64,000 bases of DNA from Lepidostoma basale (lineage: Eukaryota; Arthropoda; Insecta; Trichoptera; Lepidostomatidae): NCBI GenBank assembly GCA_022606425.2, contig JAHDVF020000016.1, positions 3,254,501-3,318,500 on the forward strand. The letters are read 5' to 3'. Under the pieces are notes generated by a model. That model was not told where the DNA came from. It was given only the letters and a program-made list of their open reading frames with translations, and ran no database searches. Below are positions 1 to 11,673 of the stretch, one piece after another (positions within the stretch are counted from its first letter, which is position 1; each line of letters begins with the position of its first letter). The position numbers were made by a program, and so were the translations under genes.

Positions 1-34
1 GAGTATATATGCTAGTTATAATAATGTTTAAAAT

Positions 35-400
35 AACTCATGTCAAAAATAGTGTTTAAAGGAACTCATATCATAAGTATTGTTTAAATAAGTACCGATG
101 TTTAAAGTTGTAATTACCGATGTTTTTAAGTTTTTTTTTTCATTTGTATTTTTTTATATTATTAATTGTTTATAAAATGTTATTTTATAAGTCCGGATGT
201 TTAAAGTTGTTGAAAGTACCGATGTTTTAAAGTTTTTTTTTTCATTTGTGTTTTTATATTATTAATTGTTCATAAAATGTTGTTTTATAAGTTGTAAAAT
301 ATTTCTGTAATTTTTTATAACTTTATTAAATAAATAAATAAATAAAATAACCCATGAAATAAATAGTGTTAAAAAAAACACATGAAATAAATAGTGGGGT
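35..400. repeat. AT-rich tandem repeats
   Basis: Two diverged copies of a unit of about 99 bp (about 92-190 and 191-290) share GATGTTTAAAGTTGT, a T run, CATTTG and TATATTATTAATTGTT. Before them CTCAT..GTGTTTAAA recurs, and at 353-395 CATGAAATAAATAGTG occurs twice. No coding potential is visible. This is a local tandem array with no recognisable element ends. Confidence 0.7.
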
Positions 401-559
401 ATCAATAATAAGAGTCCTCTCACGATACTCCCATATTAAATCGGATAAATAAAAATAATAAAAAATTCTTATAATTTGTCTACTCGTATATAATTTTTAT
501 AAAAGAAAATGGATTAATATTAGGAAAACAACATTATTTTCTTCAATAATGAAAAGAGA

Positions 560-780
560 GTAGTAGGTATCGATTTCCCTGGGCCGGAATAATCCTCGCG
601 CGAGGCCATTTACAGCACTCTACATTCCGCTCGCCTGCGGAGCGGAGCAGTTCGGGCGGTGATGGTGAATTGCGAGCCCGGCTGAAGCATGGGACAGGTG
701 CCGCTGTGTGGACCATAATTTCGTTATTCTCCAATACTCAGTCCCCGGTCCATGGTGGGGGGGAATGTAGGGTGGCAGCC
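560..780. other. GC-rich single-copy island
   Basis: A block clearly richer in G and C than its surroundings, with CpGs kept (for example CGCGCGAGG near 597). It has no match elsewhere in the window and no convincing codon structure; the short frame at 543-734 on the minus strand looks accidental. It could be a conserved non-coding element or promoter fragment. The flanks (401-559 and 781-1027) hold nothing I recognise. Confidence 0.35.
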
Positions 781-1027
781 CGATATATTCGCTCTCCTAA
801 TGTCTTATCGAAATATGAAGTTTGATCCCGATAACGGCATTTTACTATGATTGCCGAATTTACTTCCTTCTAGAGTATTACTAATACATCTCAAGTTTTC
901 TACTTCGGATTCAGTGTGACCGAGCCAACATTGATTTCTAATAAATATATACATCACGATATTAAAATATGTAAAGTCCGATATACCTACCTATAAACTA
1001 ATCACTACATTTCTTCATGACAAAACA

Positions 1028-1215
1028 ATCTAAATAACCATCACGCCACCTCCCCGAAGAATTAAGTGGTAATAATGGACGGGCACATTGTTCTGTCCTA
1101 ACATAATTTTCTCGCATCCTCCACATTCATACATCTTTATCATGCACGTACGTTAATTTTTCCGTCTCCTTAAGTGACCGAAATTTAATATTTGATCGTG
1201 CTACTTTTCCCTCGG
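1028..1215 (-). mobile_element. Degraded RTE-type LINE 3' end
   Basis: Read on the minus strand this matches the last part of the RTE copies at 4319-5000 and 17818-18408: the region coding for the RGRPRKTWHDQI motif, the segment coding for RACMTRCMNVEEA, and the terminal GGCGTGATGGTTA, here as the plus-strand taaccatcacgccacctcc. Many substitutions and small indels mark it as an old insertion. Confidence 0.6.
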
Positions 1216-1283
1216 TCTTCCTCTATTTCATGACAAAATAATGATAAATAAATATTTTTTTAAATATGAAAGAACATTATTTT

Positions 1284-2508
1284 GGGGGTACAAATAAGTT
1301 CTCGCTGTTTTTCTTATCGAACTTGTATTTTTTTATATACACATATAGCAATATTGAATACAGTTTTATTTTAAAGTTAAACCTTCAACCTCAAAACGTT
1401 AGTATGTGTTGAATAGTCAAACGGTAAAGAACATTTTTTACATCGCCTCAAACATGTCGGATTTCGTACCAAAAAAACGTTTTACGGGGAATTTTGTTAC
1501 ATTATTATATCCAAAACCAATCTGCAGCGGAAGCACATCGAATTCTTGTTGCTACTTACGGCAACCATGTACTATTAGAAACAACGTGTAGAGATTGGTT
1601 TTAACGTTAAAAAAAATTACCTCGAAGATAACGAGCGTTACGGCGCACCGAAAAAAATTTAAGACACGAGAAGAACTTGCAGAATCATTAGGAGTTGAAT
1701 AACAAATAATTTCAAAACGATTTAAAGACTTATTAAAAAAGAAGGAAATTGGGTTCCGTATGAATTGAAGCCGAGAGATGTTGAACGGTGCTTTTTTACC
1801 GGCAAACAATTGCTTCAAAGACAAAAAAGAAAGAGTTTTCTGCATCATATCGTGACTGGTGATGAAAAATGGATACGCTACGACAATTCAAAGCTGGAAA
1901 AATCATGAGAAAAGCCTGGTCATGTTTCGACATCAACAGCAAAGCCAATAATCCGTGGCTCCAAGGTCATGCTCTGTATCTGGTGGGGATCAGCTCGGTG
2001 TGGTATACTATGATCTACTCAAACCCACTGAAACCATTACAAGACATTGCTATAGACTGCAATTGATGCGTTTGAGTAGAGCATTAAAAGTTAAAAGACC
2101 GCAATACGCCAACAGACACGACAAAATTATTTTGCAGCATGACAATGCCCGACTCCATGTTGCAAGAGTTGTCAAAAGTTATTTGTAATCGCTCAAATGA
2201 AAAATTCTACCCCACCCGCCTTATTCACCAGAAATTGCTTCTTTCGACTACCACTTGTTTCGATCGATGACACGCGACCTTGCTGATCAACATTTTTTTT
2301 TCTTATGACGATACCAAAAAATGAGTCTATGACTGGATTAAATAAAAAAACGCATCGTTCTTCCAATACGGATTTCAAACATTAGCTGAAAGATAGAAGA
2401 AAGTAATACCTAGCGATTGACAATACTTTTATTAAGATAATCTTTATCAGTTTTTTTAAAATAATATTCAAATTTAAAGAAAAAACAGCGAGACCTTATT
2501 TGTACCCC
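1284..2508 (+). mobile_element. mariner element (degenerate)
   Basis: An element of about 1.2 kb bounded by terminal inverted repeats of about 28 bp. The left end reads GGGGTACAAATAAG and so on; the right end is its inverse at 2481-2508 with one mismatch. TA follows the right end as expected for mariner, but the left flank is TTTG, so that duplication has decayed. The interior is a broken mariner transposase. Size and TIR length suit a slightly shortened mariner. Confidence 0.9.
1454..2430 (+). pseudogene. mariner transposase pseudogene
   Basis: Reading across frames gives most of a mariner transposase: the N-terminal helix-turn-helix part around QSAAEAHRIL near 1530, then NWVPYELKPRDVE near 1750, and the catalytic D,D34D core. 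First Asp lies in TGDEKW (codon 1861), second in HDNARLH (2141), third in FDYHLF (2246); the last two are 34 residues apart as in mariner. Frameshifts occur in the N-terminal half, and stop codons at 2186 and about 2198 interrupt the segment before HPPYSP. The protein would cut and paste its own element at TA sites; this copy cannot make it. Confidence 0.88.
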
Positions 2509-2510
2509 TA

Positions 2511-3034
2511 ATACATGAACAATTAACTTGTCCATTATCTCGGCAATACTGGTCAGCATGTGATAATGGATTTTCCGTGAATGTCTTCAAATAAATTTTT
2601 AACCCGTTATTAAATCACAATGTTTCCCGCCATTTCCCGAGCACTTAAAGGACTGTAAGCTAAAAGAGAACCAACGCACAATAAATACCGCTGCGACCAA
2701 TTAAAATAACTGTTTCTTTACCCACGTCCAACCTTTTAGCGTTCAAAATCGAGTAAGTAAATTACAGGGATGTGTTTTATCTCTCGCGTTTGTTAAACGA
2801 GTGTTTAACCGTCGCGTTGCCATGTGGTAAATTGAGTTTCCACTGCCAATTTAAAGTTGATTTTCTTAAAACCTATGGACCCTAATATTATAAAAAAAAT
2901 TGTAATCCTCCATTGAAGTGTTCTCAATATTTCGTAATAAAAAAAAAAGCAAAAAATTACTTCCTTCATCCCAAAAAAAAATATTTTTTAAGACTGCCCT
3001 CACCTTCATTCGTGTTGAGGTAGAATTTGTTTTG
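2511..3034. other. No recognised feature
   Basis: AT-rich DNA without a coding frame, TIR or match to other repeats in the window. Confidence 0.5.
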
Positions 3035-3400
3035 CTAATATTTACAACTTTATCAAAAGTGACAAATACTTACTCGCTGTTTTGAACTATTATAAATTAT
3101 ATGTTTGGCCTTTCTCTGACGTAATAATACCGATTGTGCAGCACGCAACTTAATAATATCAGAACTGTGAAAATATTAACACTTTACCAAAAAGGACAAA
3201 TATTAATACGTACTCGTTGTCTTGAACGTGGGATACATTTTGCCTAGGTGCCTTTATCATACGTAAAATTATAGCGCCATGTGAACGGAAACGCTTAGCT
3301 TCATAATATTACTTAGAACTCTGTAAATATGACCACTTTATCAAAAGAATCAAATATTGATACGTACTTGTTGCGTTAAACATTATATAAATAATATAAT
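3035..3400. repeat. Three diverged tandem units of about 140 bp
   Basis: The block ACTTTATCAAAAG, then CAAATATTGATACGTACTTGTTG, recurs in altered form near 3047, 3180 and 3330, each preceded by TAATAT..CAGAACTGTGAAAATAT-like sequence. This is a short, old tandem array with no coding content. Confidence 0.55.
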
Positions 3401-4318
3401 TTTTATTAAAGCCTCTTTACTAACTACACAAATTATTATGTTGGATCTCATGAACATTTTAGCTTTATACAGAGTGTCTCGTACCGTGATTTATATCACG
3501 TCATTTTGTTGTGCAGTGATTATCACCGTTATTGTGGTTTTATTGAATTTTCGTTGATAGAATATACGTTGTACAAAATCTGTGTACAGTTCACTGATTA
3601 ATCAGTAATGAGACAATTTATATAGCGCCGTTTTGTAAAGTTTCTACACCTCAAGGGCACTTAAAAAATAACGCATTTTCATATTCAACGCAGTTGAGTG
3701 TAAGTTGTTAATGTTATCTATTTTTTGTTGTGGCTTATCGCATATGTTAAGGCTGTTTTTGTAATCAAACAAAGATGTTAGCAACTAGACATTTAGAATT
3801 TAAATAATTACAGATGTTATTTATGTATTATAGATATAATTTTTACTTTTGTTTGCCGACCTGTAAAGGTATATTTGAATGTTATCGCGGGTATTTTCCG
3901 GGTATATTATAAAATAACAACTAATTGCTTGGATATTATTTGTATAGGCCGAACAGTCAAAGGTGCTGGCTTAGGACCATAGAAAGGTATTTTTAAAAGG
4001 TCAATAAATATAAGTGCAGTATTTCCCGCATTCTTCAAACAATGCATTTAGGTTGTTTGCATAGGCCAAAAGGTTAAAAGGGTCAATCCCAAGAATTAAA
4101 ATTGGTTTACTTGTCTATGTAAACAGTAAATTCTATAGAGCGCTTATAAAGGATAATCCTAGCAGTAGGTACAATGACAAGAAACCATCATGCCGTTTCC
4201 CCGAGAGGGTAGGCAGTTAGAAAATTATTATTTAGAAATTTAATTAAATAAAAAGGTTGTTTAGTCACAGTACATTTTAGATATACGAGTATGTTAGTTA
4301 TACCATTATTTAACATTA
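3401..4318. other. AT-rich spacer with an RTE 3' tip
   Basis: No gene seen. At about 4186-4218 the plus strand reads accatcatgccgtttccccg and then ggtaggcag, which is the inverse of the last 35 bp of the RTE family: a tiny 5'-truncated copy on the minus strand. Confidence 0.5.
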
Positions 4319-5000
4319 TTGCAATGTTTAAATTTTGTAGTTGAATTTGTGTATTTAGGTAGTATGTTTACAAGAGATGGGAGAGTGGAGAGGGATATTG
4401 AAAGAAGGGTTGGGGCAGGCAACAAAGTGAATGGTGCACTTAAAGTTGTCATCGCAAACAAAAACCTATCCAAAAAAGCTAGAATGGCAGTGCACAATGG
4501 TGTTCTTCTACCGACCCTTATGTATGGAAGCGAAGCATGGAACTGGCAAAGGAAGGACGAAAGTAGAATAAATGCAGTAGAAATGAGATCTCTTAGACGA
4601 ATGTGTGGATATTCTGTGTATGATAGAGTGTCGAATGAAAATATAAGAAGTGAATGCGGTGCGAATGATGGTGTCATGAACAAAATAATGAAAGGATCAT
4701 TAAGATGGTTTGGACATATGGAAAGAATGTATGAAGAAAGAATGGTAAAAAAAATATATTTTAATGATGTAAATGGTACCAGAAATAGAGGAAGACCAAG
4801 GAAAACGTGGCACGATCAAATAAATCAAATATCGAATGTCGGCCATGTGAGGAGTCAGAGAAATCGACGCGCGTGCATGACACGATGTATGAATGTTGAG
4901 GAAGCGAAAGAAATATGTCAGGAAAGAAATGTGTGGCAGTCCATTCTTTCTGCCTACCCCTTCGGGGAGACGGCGTGATGGTTAGTTAGTTAGTTAGTTT
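4319..5000 (+). pseudogene. RTE-type LINE, C-terminal fragment with (TTAG)n tail
   Basis: An open frame of 219 codons (4319-4978) encodes the C-terminal end of an RTE-like endonuclease-reverse transcriptase: FVYLGSMFT, LMYGSEAW, SLRWFGHMERM and RGRPRKTWHDQI in the usual order. The RT catalytic palm (YADD) and the endonuclease lie upstream and are missing, so this is a 5'-truncated insertion. The stop is followed by GGTTAGTTAGTTAGTTAG, the element's own 3' microsatellite tail. The start Met is just the first ATG in the truncated frame; homology begins around 4340. It is close to the copies at 10600 and 17818, so the family was active fairly recently. Confidence 0.85.
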
Positions 5001-5203
5001 TTAAATTTTGTAATGTTTTGTGTGTCTTTGTTTGTCTTTGCATCTTTGTGTTATATGAATAGATATCTAACGACTTAGTATTTTATGTAAATGGATCTAA
5101 TTGGCCTACACGGTGAAAGATAAAGCTTTACGGTGTGGTTAGGCTAAGATTATAATTATTTAAATATTAAGTTTTAATTTTGTAATTTTAATGTGCATAA
5201 ATA

Positions 5204-5470
5204 TGGTACGGAACGGAATGACTTGAGATAACGGGAAAAACCAGCCACCCTTAGTTAGGGTAGGCTTTATATACAGAACCCTTTTAGATAAGGGAGAAGT
5301 CTCCAGTTGTCAGTGCTATAGTAAGGACCATCCTTACGCTCCCGCGATCTCACGTCAGTTTTCCGTTCCGTCAAAGAAGTTTACAAGTACAAGTTTCTAG
5401 TTTACAAGTACTAGTTTACAAGTTTACTAGTTTACAAGTTTACAAGTACAAGTTTCGGCTAAAGCGTCAA
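5204..5470. repeat. Repeated and inverted motifs upstream of piggyBac
   Basis: ACGGAACGGAA (about 5213) has its inverse TTCCGTTCCGT (about 5357), with small hairpins between them (ACCCT..AGGGT, CCCTT..AAGGG). From 5378 to 5455 a TTTACAAGT(AC)TAGT motif repeats about six times. Such sub-terminal repeats often lie inside piggyBac ends, but I could not find a convincing TTAA plus CCC terminus here, so membership in the element is uncertain. Confidence 0.4.
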
Positions 5471-5698
5471 GTTGAGCTTTAGGCTGAAACAGCATATGAA
5501 TATTGAAAAAAAGAGTACTTATGTTAAAATTCTAGTTAGTGTTTACAAAAATAATTCGTTACATAGTTGTTAACTATTTAATATAATATTAGTTTTTCTT
5601 CTAATAATACATAATATTAGTTTATAGTGTAGAAATCAAAGTGAATGTTGAAAAACAGAAATCAAGAACCTACCTATACTTATTGAACATTAATAACA

Positions 5699-7464
5699 AT
5701 GGCAGGAAAAAATCTAACTGACGCAGATATTGAACAATATTTAGAAAATAGTGAATCTGATAGTGATTTGGAATATGAACCTTTAAACGATCAATTATCG
5801 ACTACTGAAGATAATGTCGAAGTTGATTCTGTGGAATCTGATACGGATATAAGTGTACAACCTGAAGTTGATGAAGTTGCAGAAAGCCGAGCAATAGCAG
5901 ATAGTGAAGATATAGTTTGGGTATCGAAATCAGGTTTCGCTTGGAATTTTTTACCACCAGCATCATCAAGACGACGTGTACATAATATAGTAAGTGAAAG
6001 GCACGGATTAACCGGTACAGCTGAAAATATTGTTAACATAGAAGACACGTTTAAATTATTTTTTACAAAGGAAACTGTAGAAGATGTGTGTTTAAACACT
6101 AACAATTTCATTAGTAGAGCTGGATTCAATTATAATACAATATCACCAGAAGAAATATACGCATTCATTGCGGTTTTGTTAGCGGCCGGTAGAAATAGAG
6201 GACGAAAAATGAATATTAGTGAATTGTGGACTAATGAGGTTTTATATCGTCAGCCATTTTTTACGGCAGTTATGTCTAGAAACAGATTTCTAGAAATATA
6301 CAATACCATAAGATTCGATGATAGATCCACACGTGAAGAACGCATTAAAAATACGGGAAATAAAGCAGAACCCGCGCAAACGTTGTTTAATAACGTTAGA
6401 GCAACATTTGCAAAGCATTTTTTACCTGGTGAACATATTACAGTTGATGAACGTCTCGCTAGGTTTAGAGGGAAATGCCCATTTAGGGTTTACATGAAAA
6501 GCAAACCGGGAAAATATGGCATTAAAATATGGGTAGCTGCTTATACATTTTAGATGCACAACTATACACAGGGAAAATAAACAATCAGAAGGAAATGAAT
6601 CAAGGACAACGAGTGGTAGTTGATTTAGTGAATAGATATTTTGGAACAAATAGAGGTGTCACCGTAGATAATTTTTTTACATCCGTTCAATTGGCGAACA
6701 AATTATTAGAGAATAACTTAACTATAACAGGGACTTTGAGGGCAAATAAGAAAGAAATACCTGCAGCCTTCCAACGTTCTCCTACAAAGGAAGTTTATAG
6801 TAGCATGTTTGGGTTTAATAAAAATTTAACATTGGTCTCATATGTCCCAAAAAAAAACAAAGCCGTATTTTTATTATCAACCCAATTTAACGCGATACAA
6901 ATAGATCGACACTCTCTCGAAAAAAAACCGGATGTAATTCTCCATTATAATGAAACAAAGGGGGGCGTTGATCTAGGGGACAAATTAACACAAGAGTATT
7001 CTTGTGTACGTCGAACAAGAAGGTGGCCATTCAGAATATTTATGGAATTAATTGATGTAGCGGCACTGAATGCATATCTGTTATGGGTAACTAAATTTCC
7101 AGAATGGAAAGCAAAAGATAGAAGTCGTCGAAAAATATTTATTAGAACATTGGCCACAGAATTGGCAAAACGTAACGTTGAGCAAAGAAATATCACATTT
7201 TCTCGTTTTCATGTTCCGCAAAAAGATGCAATTAATATGTTTTTCGGTATTGACACATCACACGAACCGTCTACGTCAGGAACAGGAAAACACCCTATTA
7301 AAAGTGGAAGGTGCAGATTTTGCCCGGCGGATAATAAAAAAAGAACAAGATTCACATGCCATTTGTGTGATAAAGCTGTTTGTATTTTGCATAGGAAAGA
7401 GGAAACAGTTATAAGTTGTATAGAATGTTATTCCATAGAAAATATAAACGTAGAAGAACAGTGA
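5699..7464 (+). pseudogene. piggyBac-like transposase, one frame-breaking deletion
   Basis: Two overlapping frames (5699-6552 and 6529-7464) together cover a piggyBac-family transposase of roughly 590 residues, the usual length. The N-terminus is acidic (Asp/Glu-rich first 70 residues). The RNase-H-like core keeps all three catalytic aspartates: VDERL (codon 6446), VDNFFTS (6667) and GGVDLGDK (6970). The C-terminus has the Cys/His-rich DNA-binding finger (GRCRFCPAD, then CHLCDKAVC, LHRKEE and CIECY; about 7309-7430). The break is at about 6535-6550, between IWVAA and YILDAQ, where a few codons normally present are missing and the frame shifts. I see no other stop. The family excises precisely at TTAA; this copy looks young but needs its protein from elsewhere. 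Confidence 0.9.
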
Positions 7465-8450
7465 TAATTTATTTTTTCATTTCAAAGTTACGAGTTTTGA
7501 TACCTATTGTTTTTAATCATTCTATTTTTTACCTTATATTTATGTCTTTATGCTTTGTTGCGCTATTCAAGATAATTAATATCGTGATTTAATTTAATCC
7601 TTATGCTCCATATTAAATGTACCTAAATGATATCTTTATTATGTTGGTTACCGTGTTAATTGTAATATTTCTATAAAAAAATAAATGTCATCTTTGTTCT
7701 CCATATGAAATGTACCTAAATGATATTTATATTACGTTTGTGATTGTGTTAATTATAATATTATATTTCTGTGGAATTAGACTTTTTTGAATTTCAAAAT
7801 AAATGTCAATTGTATGTTTTGACCTTTATTTATGTTTTAATATTTCAATTTATTTTTGTGCTCTTGTTTGTAAATTGTATATTTTATTTTGTGACCTTTT
7901 TAGTGATAGATAATAATAAAAGTATTTTTAAATTCAACCACACTTTTTTTTAACCCGATTGAAAATTGAAATCATGATTTATTTATTGTATTTGAATTTT
8001 GAAAAAGCCAGAGAAATTAAACCTTAAATATGTTATAAAATACAGTATCTATAGGTAACATTCTTTGATCAATCTTTATTAAAAATAAAAAAAGTATTTG
8101 GAATTATTTTACAAAATCAAATATTTTAAAAATGAAATAAATTATTATACACGCTGTATTACATACGCGCACAATACACAAGTAGGTACAATATGTCGTC
8201 GTGTCTCGGCGGGGCGAGAAAAGATCATACTTGCGGTCAGTCGTTCATAAATGCTGTGTCGTCATTTTATATCAGAATGGTCTGTCTCGCATGGTTCCAG
8301 AAAAAAATTAATAATGATATGTTTTTCAAATAATCCATGTATGTTATAGATATCGATCTATTCCTAATGAAATTCCCTACAAGATGACATAAATTAAATT
8401 TTGATTAATCGAGTCATATGCTTGATATTTATAGATAAAGTTAGCGGTAA
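7465..8450. other. AT-rich 3' flank with a two-copy tandem repeat
   Basis: A unit of about 95 bp starting CTCCATAT.AAATGTACCTAAATGATAT occurs twice (about 7604-7690 and 7699-7772). TTAACCC at about 7951 and GGGTTAA at 8503 were weighed as piggyBac ends, but their partner ends were not found. Otherwise empty. Confidence 0.5.
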
Positions 8451-8454
8451 ACTG

Positions 8455-8800
8455 AATTTACCACATGGGAGCGAGCGTTTTGTTTTGAACACGGTACGTT
8501 AAGGGTTAACGCGGGTCCTAATAAGCTAAATGAGAAAACGGAATTAAACCGCATAAATAATGATTGTATTCTAGCAGAAGCGACAACATTACCAATTAAT
8601 ATTCTTATTGAAAACCCATAAGCACCTTCGGGGAGCACATTCTCCTAATTAGAAAATAACCTTCTTTTGGTTTGGGAGTGGAAATAAATATTAATGAGCG
8701 CCCTCGCCGGATCAGCTCCTCTCCTGGCAGTAGGTAATTCTCCGTGAGAGGAGTAAAATATCCGCCAGCATTGTTTGTTGAACGAAATAAAAAAAAAGTG
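8455..8800. other. GC-richer single-copy island
   Basis: Less AT-rich than the flanks, with no match elsewhere in the window. The short frames here have no recognisable motifs. Possible conserved non-coding DNA. Confidence 0.3.
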
Positions 8801-8948
8801 TTCCTGTGAACAGAATTTGATTATTATCTGCTGGAAATAAGAGTACATCATTTAAAATAATAATATACGAGTATGACATTCATTGAGATTATAACCAATA
8901 ATATAAGGTAAGGTAAAAATCTATAACATGTGATATATATTTTTAGTA

Positions 8949-9155
8949 CAACCTTCTTCTTCTGGTAACGTGTCAGGTCCCTCCAAAGTTAGCGATCACT
9001 GCAGCGAAAGCATCTCAGTCCTGTGGTACTTGAAACAGTTTCCAACTCTGCTCATTCCTGTCCAATTCCTTATATTCAAAAGCCAAGACAACTGCCATCT
9101 GCCAACTCTCCACCGTCCCTCTATTTTGTACATGATTACTAGTCAAAGAAGATGG
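8949..9155 (-). mobile_element. Diverged LINE tail, same family as 9173-9835
   Basis: Minus-strand translation gives KIEGRW, QLSWLLNIRNWTGM and a C-terminal EGPDT, matching KIEGRR, QMSWLRNVREWTGI and GGTRQG of the neighbouring copy. The tail is (GAA)n on the minus strand (cttcttctt at 8951). Heavily mutated, so older than the others. Confidence 0.6.
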
Positions 9156-9172
9156 TATATTTTCTCATAACT

Positions 9173-9835
9173 TATTCTTCTTCTTCAAGTGCCCTGTCGG
9201 GTCCCCCCAACGTTGGCGATCACCTTGGCGAACCTGTTCCTGTCCTGCGCCGCTCGGAACAGCTCCTCCACACCTCGGATGCCGGTCCACTCCCTCACGT
9301 TTCGCAGCCAGGACATTTGTCTCCTTCCGGGCCCTCGGCGTCCCTCAATTTTTCCCTCCAATATCAGTTGGAGAAGGTGGTACTTTTCTCCACGCTGTAT
9401 ATGACCCAGGTGTGAGATATTTCGAACCTTGATAGTTGATAACAATTCTCTGTCAACTCTAGCTAGCCTCAGGACTTCGGTATTGGTAACCATGTCTGTC
9501 CAGGGAACTCTGAGCATTCGGCGATGGAGCCACATTTCAAATGCTTCCAGTCTGTTCATTGAGTTAACTTTCAGGGTCCAAGTTTCACACCCGTACAATA
9601 AAACAGACCACACATAGCATTTGATCATTCTCTGGCGGAGTTTCAAGTTTACGTTATCATTGCAGAAGAGTGATTTCATTTAATTAAACGTAGCTCTTGC
9701 TGCCTCAATTCTGCATTTTATCTCTACATCTGGGTCAATAGATTGCGTTAGTATGCTGCCGAGGTATTTAAATTTTTCCACCCTTTCAACGTTACGGCCG
9801 TTCAAACGCAATACTGACCCACTTTTCTCCTAACA
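9173..9835 (-). pseudogene. RTE-like LINE, C-terminal fragment with (GAA)n tail
   Basis: A 164-codon minus-strand frame (9185-9679) carries VWSVLLYGCETWTLK, RLEAFEMWLHRRML, HLGHIQRGEKYHLLQL and RRQMSWLRNVREWTG. This is the standard C-terminal region of RTE-like endonuclease-reverse transcriptases, downstream of the polymerase palm. Upstream on the minus strand (to about 9835) homology continues in a shifted frame. 5'-truncated; the 3' end is a (GAA)n run. The closest relative in the window is 48693-49555, which extends further 5'. Confidence 0.85.
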
Positions 9836-10107
9836 CATGACCAAAATATGATACCTTTCGAACCTCCACTACAACAGCTCTCTATCGTAGTACAATTAAC
9901 AAATTTAAATATAAATATATTAATATATTGTTGATTTGTTACTTTTAGATTAAAAACTATTTTTTAAATAATACCATTTATTAATTGAATGATATACAAA
10001 AAACCTTTGATAATAATCACCGAAGCTACCAGCAATACTTGAATCCGCTAAACCTATATCGGATTAATTTTATATTATGTTTTTAATGTATGCATTATTC
10101 TCAAAAA
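9836..10107. other. AT-rich spacer
   Basis: No recognisable feature. Confidence 0.4.
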
Positions 10108-10262
10108 ATCTTTCTTCTACTTCTTCAAGTGCCCTGTCGGGTCCCCCCAAACGTTGGCGATCACCTCGGTGAACCTGTCCCTGTCCTGCGCCGCTCGGAA
10201 CAGCTCCTCAACACTTCGGATGCCGGTCCACTTCCTTACGTTTCGCAGCCAGGACATTTGTT
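10108..10262 (-). mobile_element. Short LINE tail, same family as 9173-9835
   Basis: About 150 bp matching the last 50 codons and the (GAA)n tail of the 9173 copy almost base for base (agtgccctgtcgggtcccc, then ttggcgatcacct). 5'-truncated. Confidence 0.8.
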
Positions 10263-10599
10263 GCAAAATCTTTGATTTTATTAATCACGTACTTGAAGAC
10301 AAATCAATTAATTTTAAACTGTTCGCAACAGCTGTTACAAGGCGCTCACTTCCCATAAAGGGCGCATGGCCCTTGCTAAAAGAAAATATTACAATCTCTC
10401 ATCAAAAAATGATCTCCCTGAAAGTTTAAGCGCGCATTAACTTTTACGTGAATTTGAAATGAATTCCGGGAACGTTGATATCCTAGGCAGACCACCTTTT
10501 ACACGTCGTAAAAACACCGTCAAATTATACGCACTCTGCATTCAATTATGAATGAATTATTTTGTTTCTTTTGAAGAAGAATACTATTTTTGCGACTTA

Positions 10600-10790
10600 G
10601 AATGCCTAATAAATCAAATATTGAATGTTGGCCATGTGAGGAGTCAGAGAAATCGACGCGCGTGCATGACACGATGTATGAATGTTGAGGAAGCGAGAGA
10701 AATATTTCAGGAAAGAAAAGTGTGGCAGTCAATTTTTTCTGCCTACCCCTTCGGGGAGACGGCGTAATGGTTAGTTAGTTAGTTAGAATG
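10600..10790 (+). mobile_element. RTE-type LINE tail with (TTAG)n
   Basis: The last 50 codons of the 4319 family (QILNVGHVRSQRNRRACMTR to AYPFGETA), then GGTTAGTTAGTTAGTTAG. The start of homology at about 10604 is abrupt, a standard 5' truncation. Confidence 0.85.
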
Positions 10791-11384
10791 CGTTATAAAA
10801 TGTGGTTTCGGTCCAAGACTTTAATTGTTTTTTTCTAAATATTTTATTTTACATTGACGTATTTTCTGTGTTGTCTTTTCTATTTTCAACATTTACTGTA
10901 GTTTCATGCATTCAAGATCGGTATAAGAACACACACTCGAACATGTACCATACGTTGGGATATACTCGGTCCTTGGTATCTCGAGGCGAAGCTCAGCTTC
11001 CGGACTGAAAATGCATTAGCTGTAATTCCGGTTAAGCCGTTTGCCCGGAACAAATCCCGTCTTCTGGGGACGACAGCTGATGCCGTGTTTAACTGCATGT
11101 CCCACGCACACAACGATGTTCGCGCACACACGCACACCCCTTACAGAGCAATCCTGTTCGCTCAATTAAATGCAGCAATCTGGGATCTGAGCGCGACTCT
11201 AGTGATAGTACCACATTTAGTAAAAATGAGAATTAATTCAACGCATTGAAACTACAACTTAAGTACTATATACGAGTATTTTGTAATTTGAAACAGAGTA
11301 TGAAATCCAAAATCATATCTACGGAACGTTGATTAGATTTATAAAAAATACATATATCGTTGCTTAACTCGTAAATTTTATTAT
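10791..11384. other. Single-copy spacer
   Basis: No match to other repeats. 10960-11220 is GC-richer, with short frames but no recognisable protein. The motif TACGAGTA occurs at about 11271. Confidence 0.4.
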
Positions 11385-11451
11385 TAAGTAATTAAAATTA
11401 ATGAAACCGTACGTTTTACGACTTGTTTCGGCTTGCCAAAACATTATCAAA

Positions 11452-11673
11452 TATTCACTGTTAAATTAAAAAAACACTATTTTAATATCAAAAATTTTGT
11501 ATATTTTTTATAAAATCGTCGCGACAGCTGTTTCGGTAACCGATGTTGCCATCGTCAGGTGTTATAATAAACTAGTTCGTAACATCGGTTACCGAAACAG
11601 CTGTCGCGACGATTTTATAAAAAAAACTCAGTTTTTGATATTAAAACAGTGTTTTTTAATTTAACAGTGAATA
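11452..11673. repeat. Foldback element with roughly 95-bp arms
   Basis: Arms 11452-11550 and 11581-11673 are inverted copies with few mismatches (CACTGTTAAATTAAA at one end, its inverse at the other, and the shared GTCGCGACAGCTG block). Only the left arm carries the complete hammerhead-like motif; the right arm begins inside its helix II. Confidence 0.85.
11521..11562 (-). ncRNA. Hammerhead-like ribozyme motif (family 9)
   Basis: Minus strand: CUGACGA, extra U, helix II GGCAAC/GUUACC (five of six pairs) with a 4-nt loop, GAAA, palindrome ACAGCUGU, then C as the predicted cleavage base. Helix I is weak here. Confidence 0.6.

Noticed and set aside
1284..2508. The two mariners as one family
   Set aside because: TIRs and transposase sequences differ clearly (GGGGTACAAATAAG against GGTCCTTACATATG).
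4979..5000. (TTAG)n as insect telomeric repeat
   Set aside because: Insect telomeres are (TTAGG)n; this is four-base (TTAG)n always at the end of one LINE family.
7951..8506. TTAACCC at 7951 and GGGTTAA at 8503 as piggyBac termini
   Set aside because: No matching inverse end on the other side of the transposase gene.
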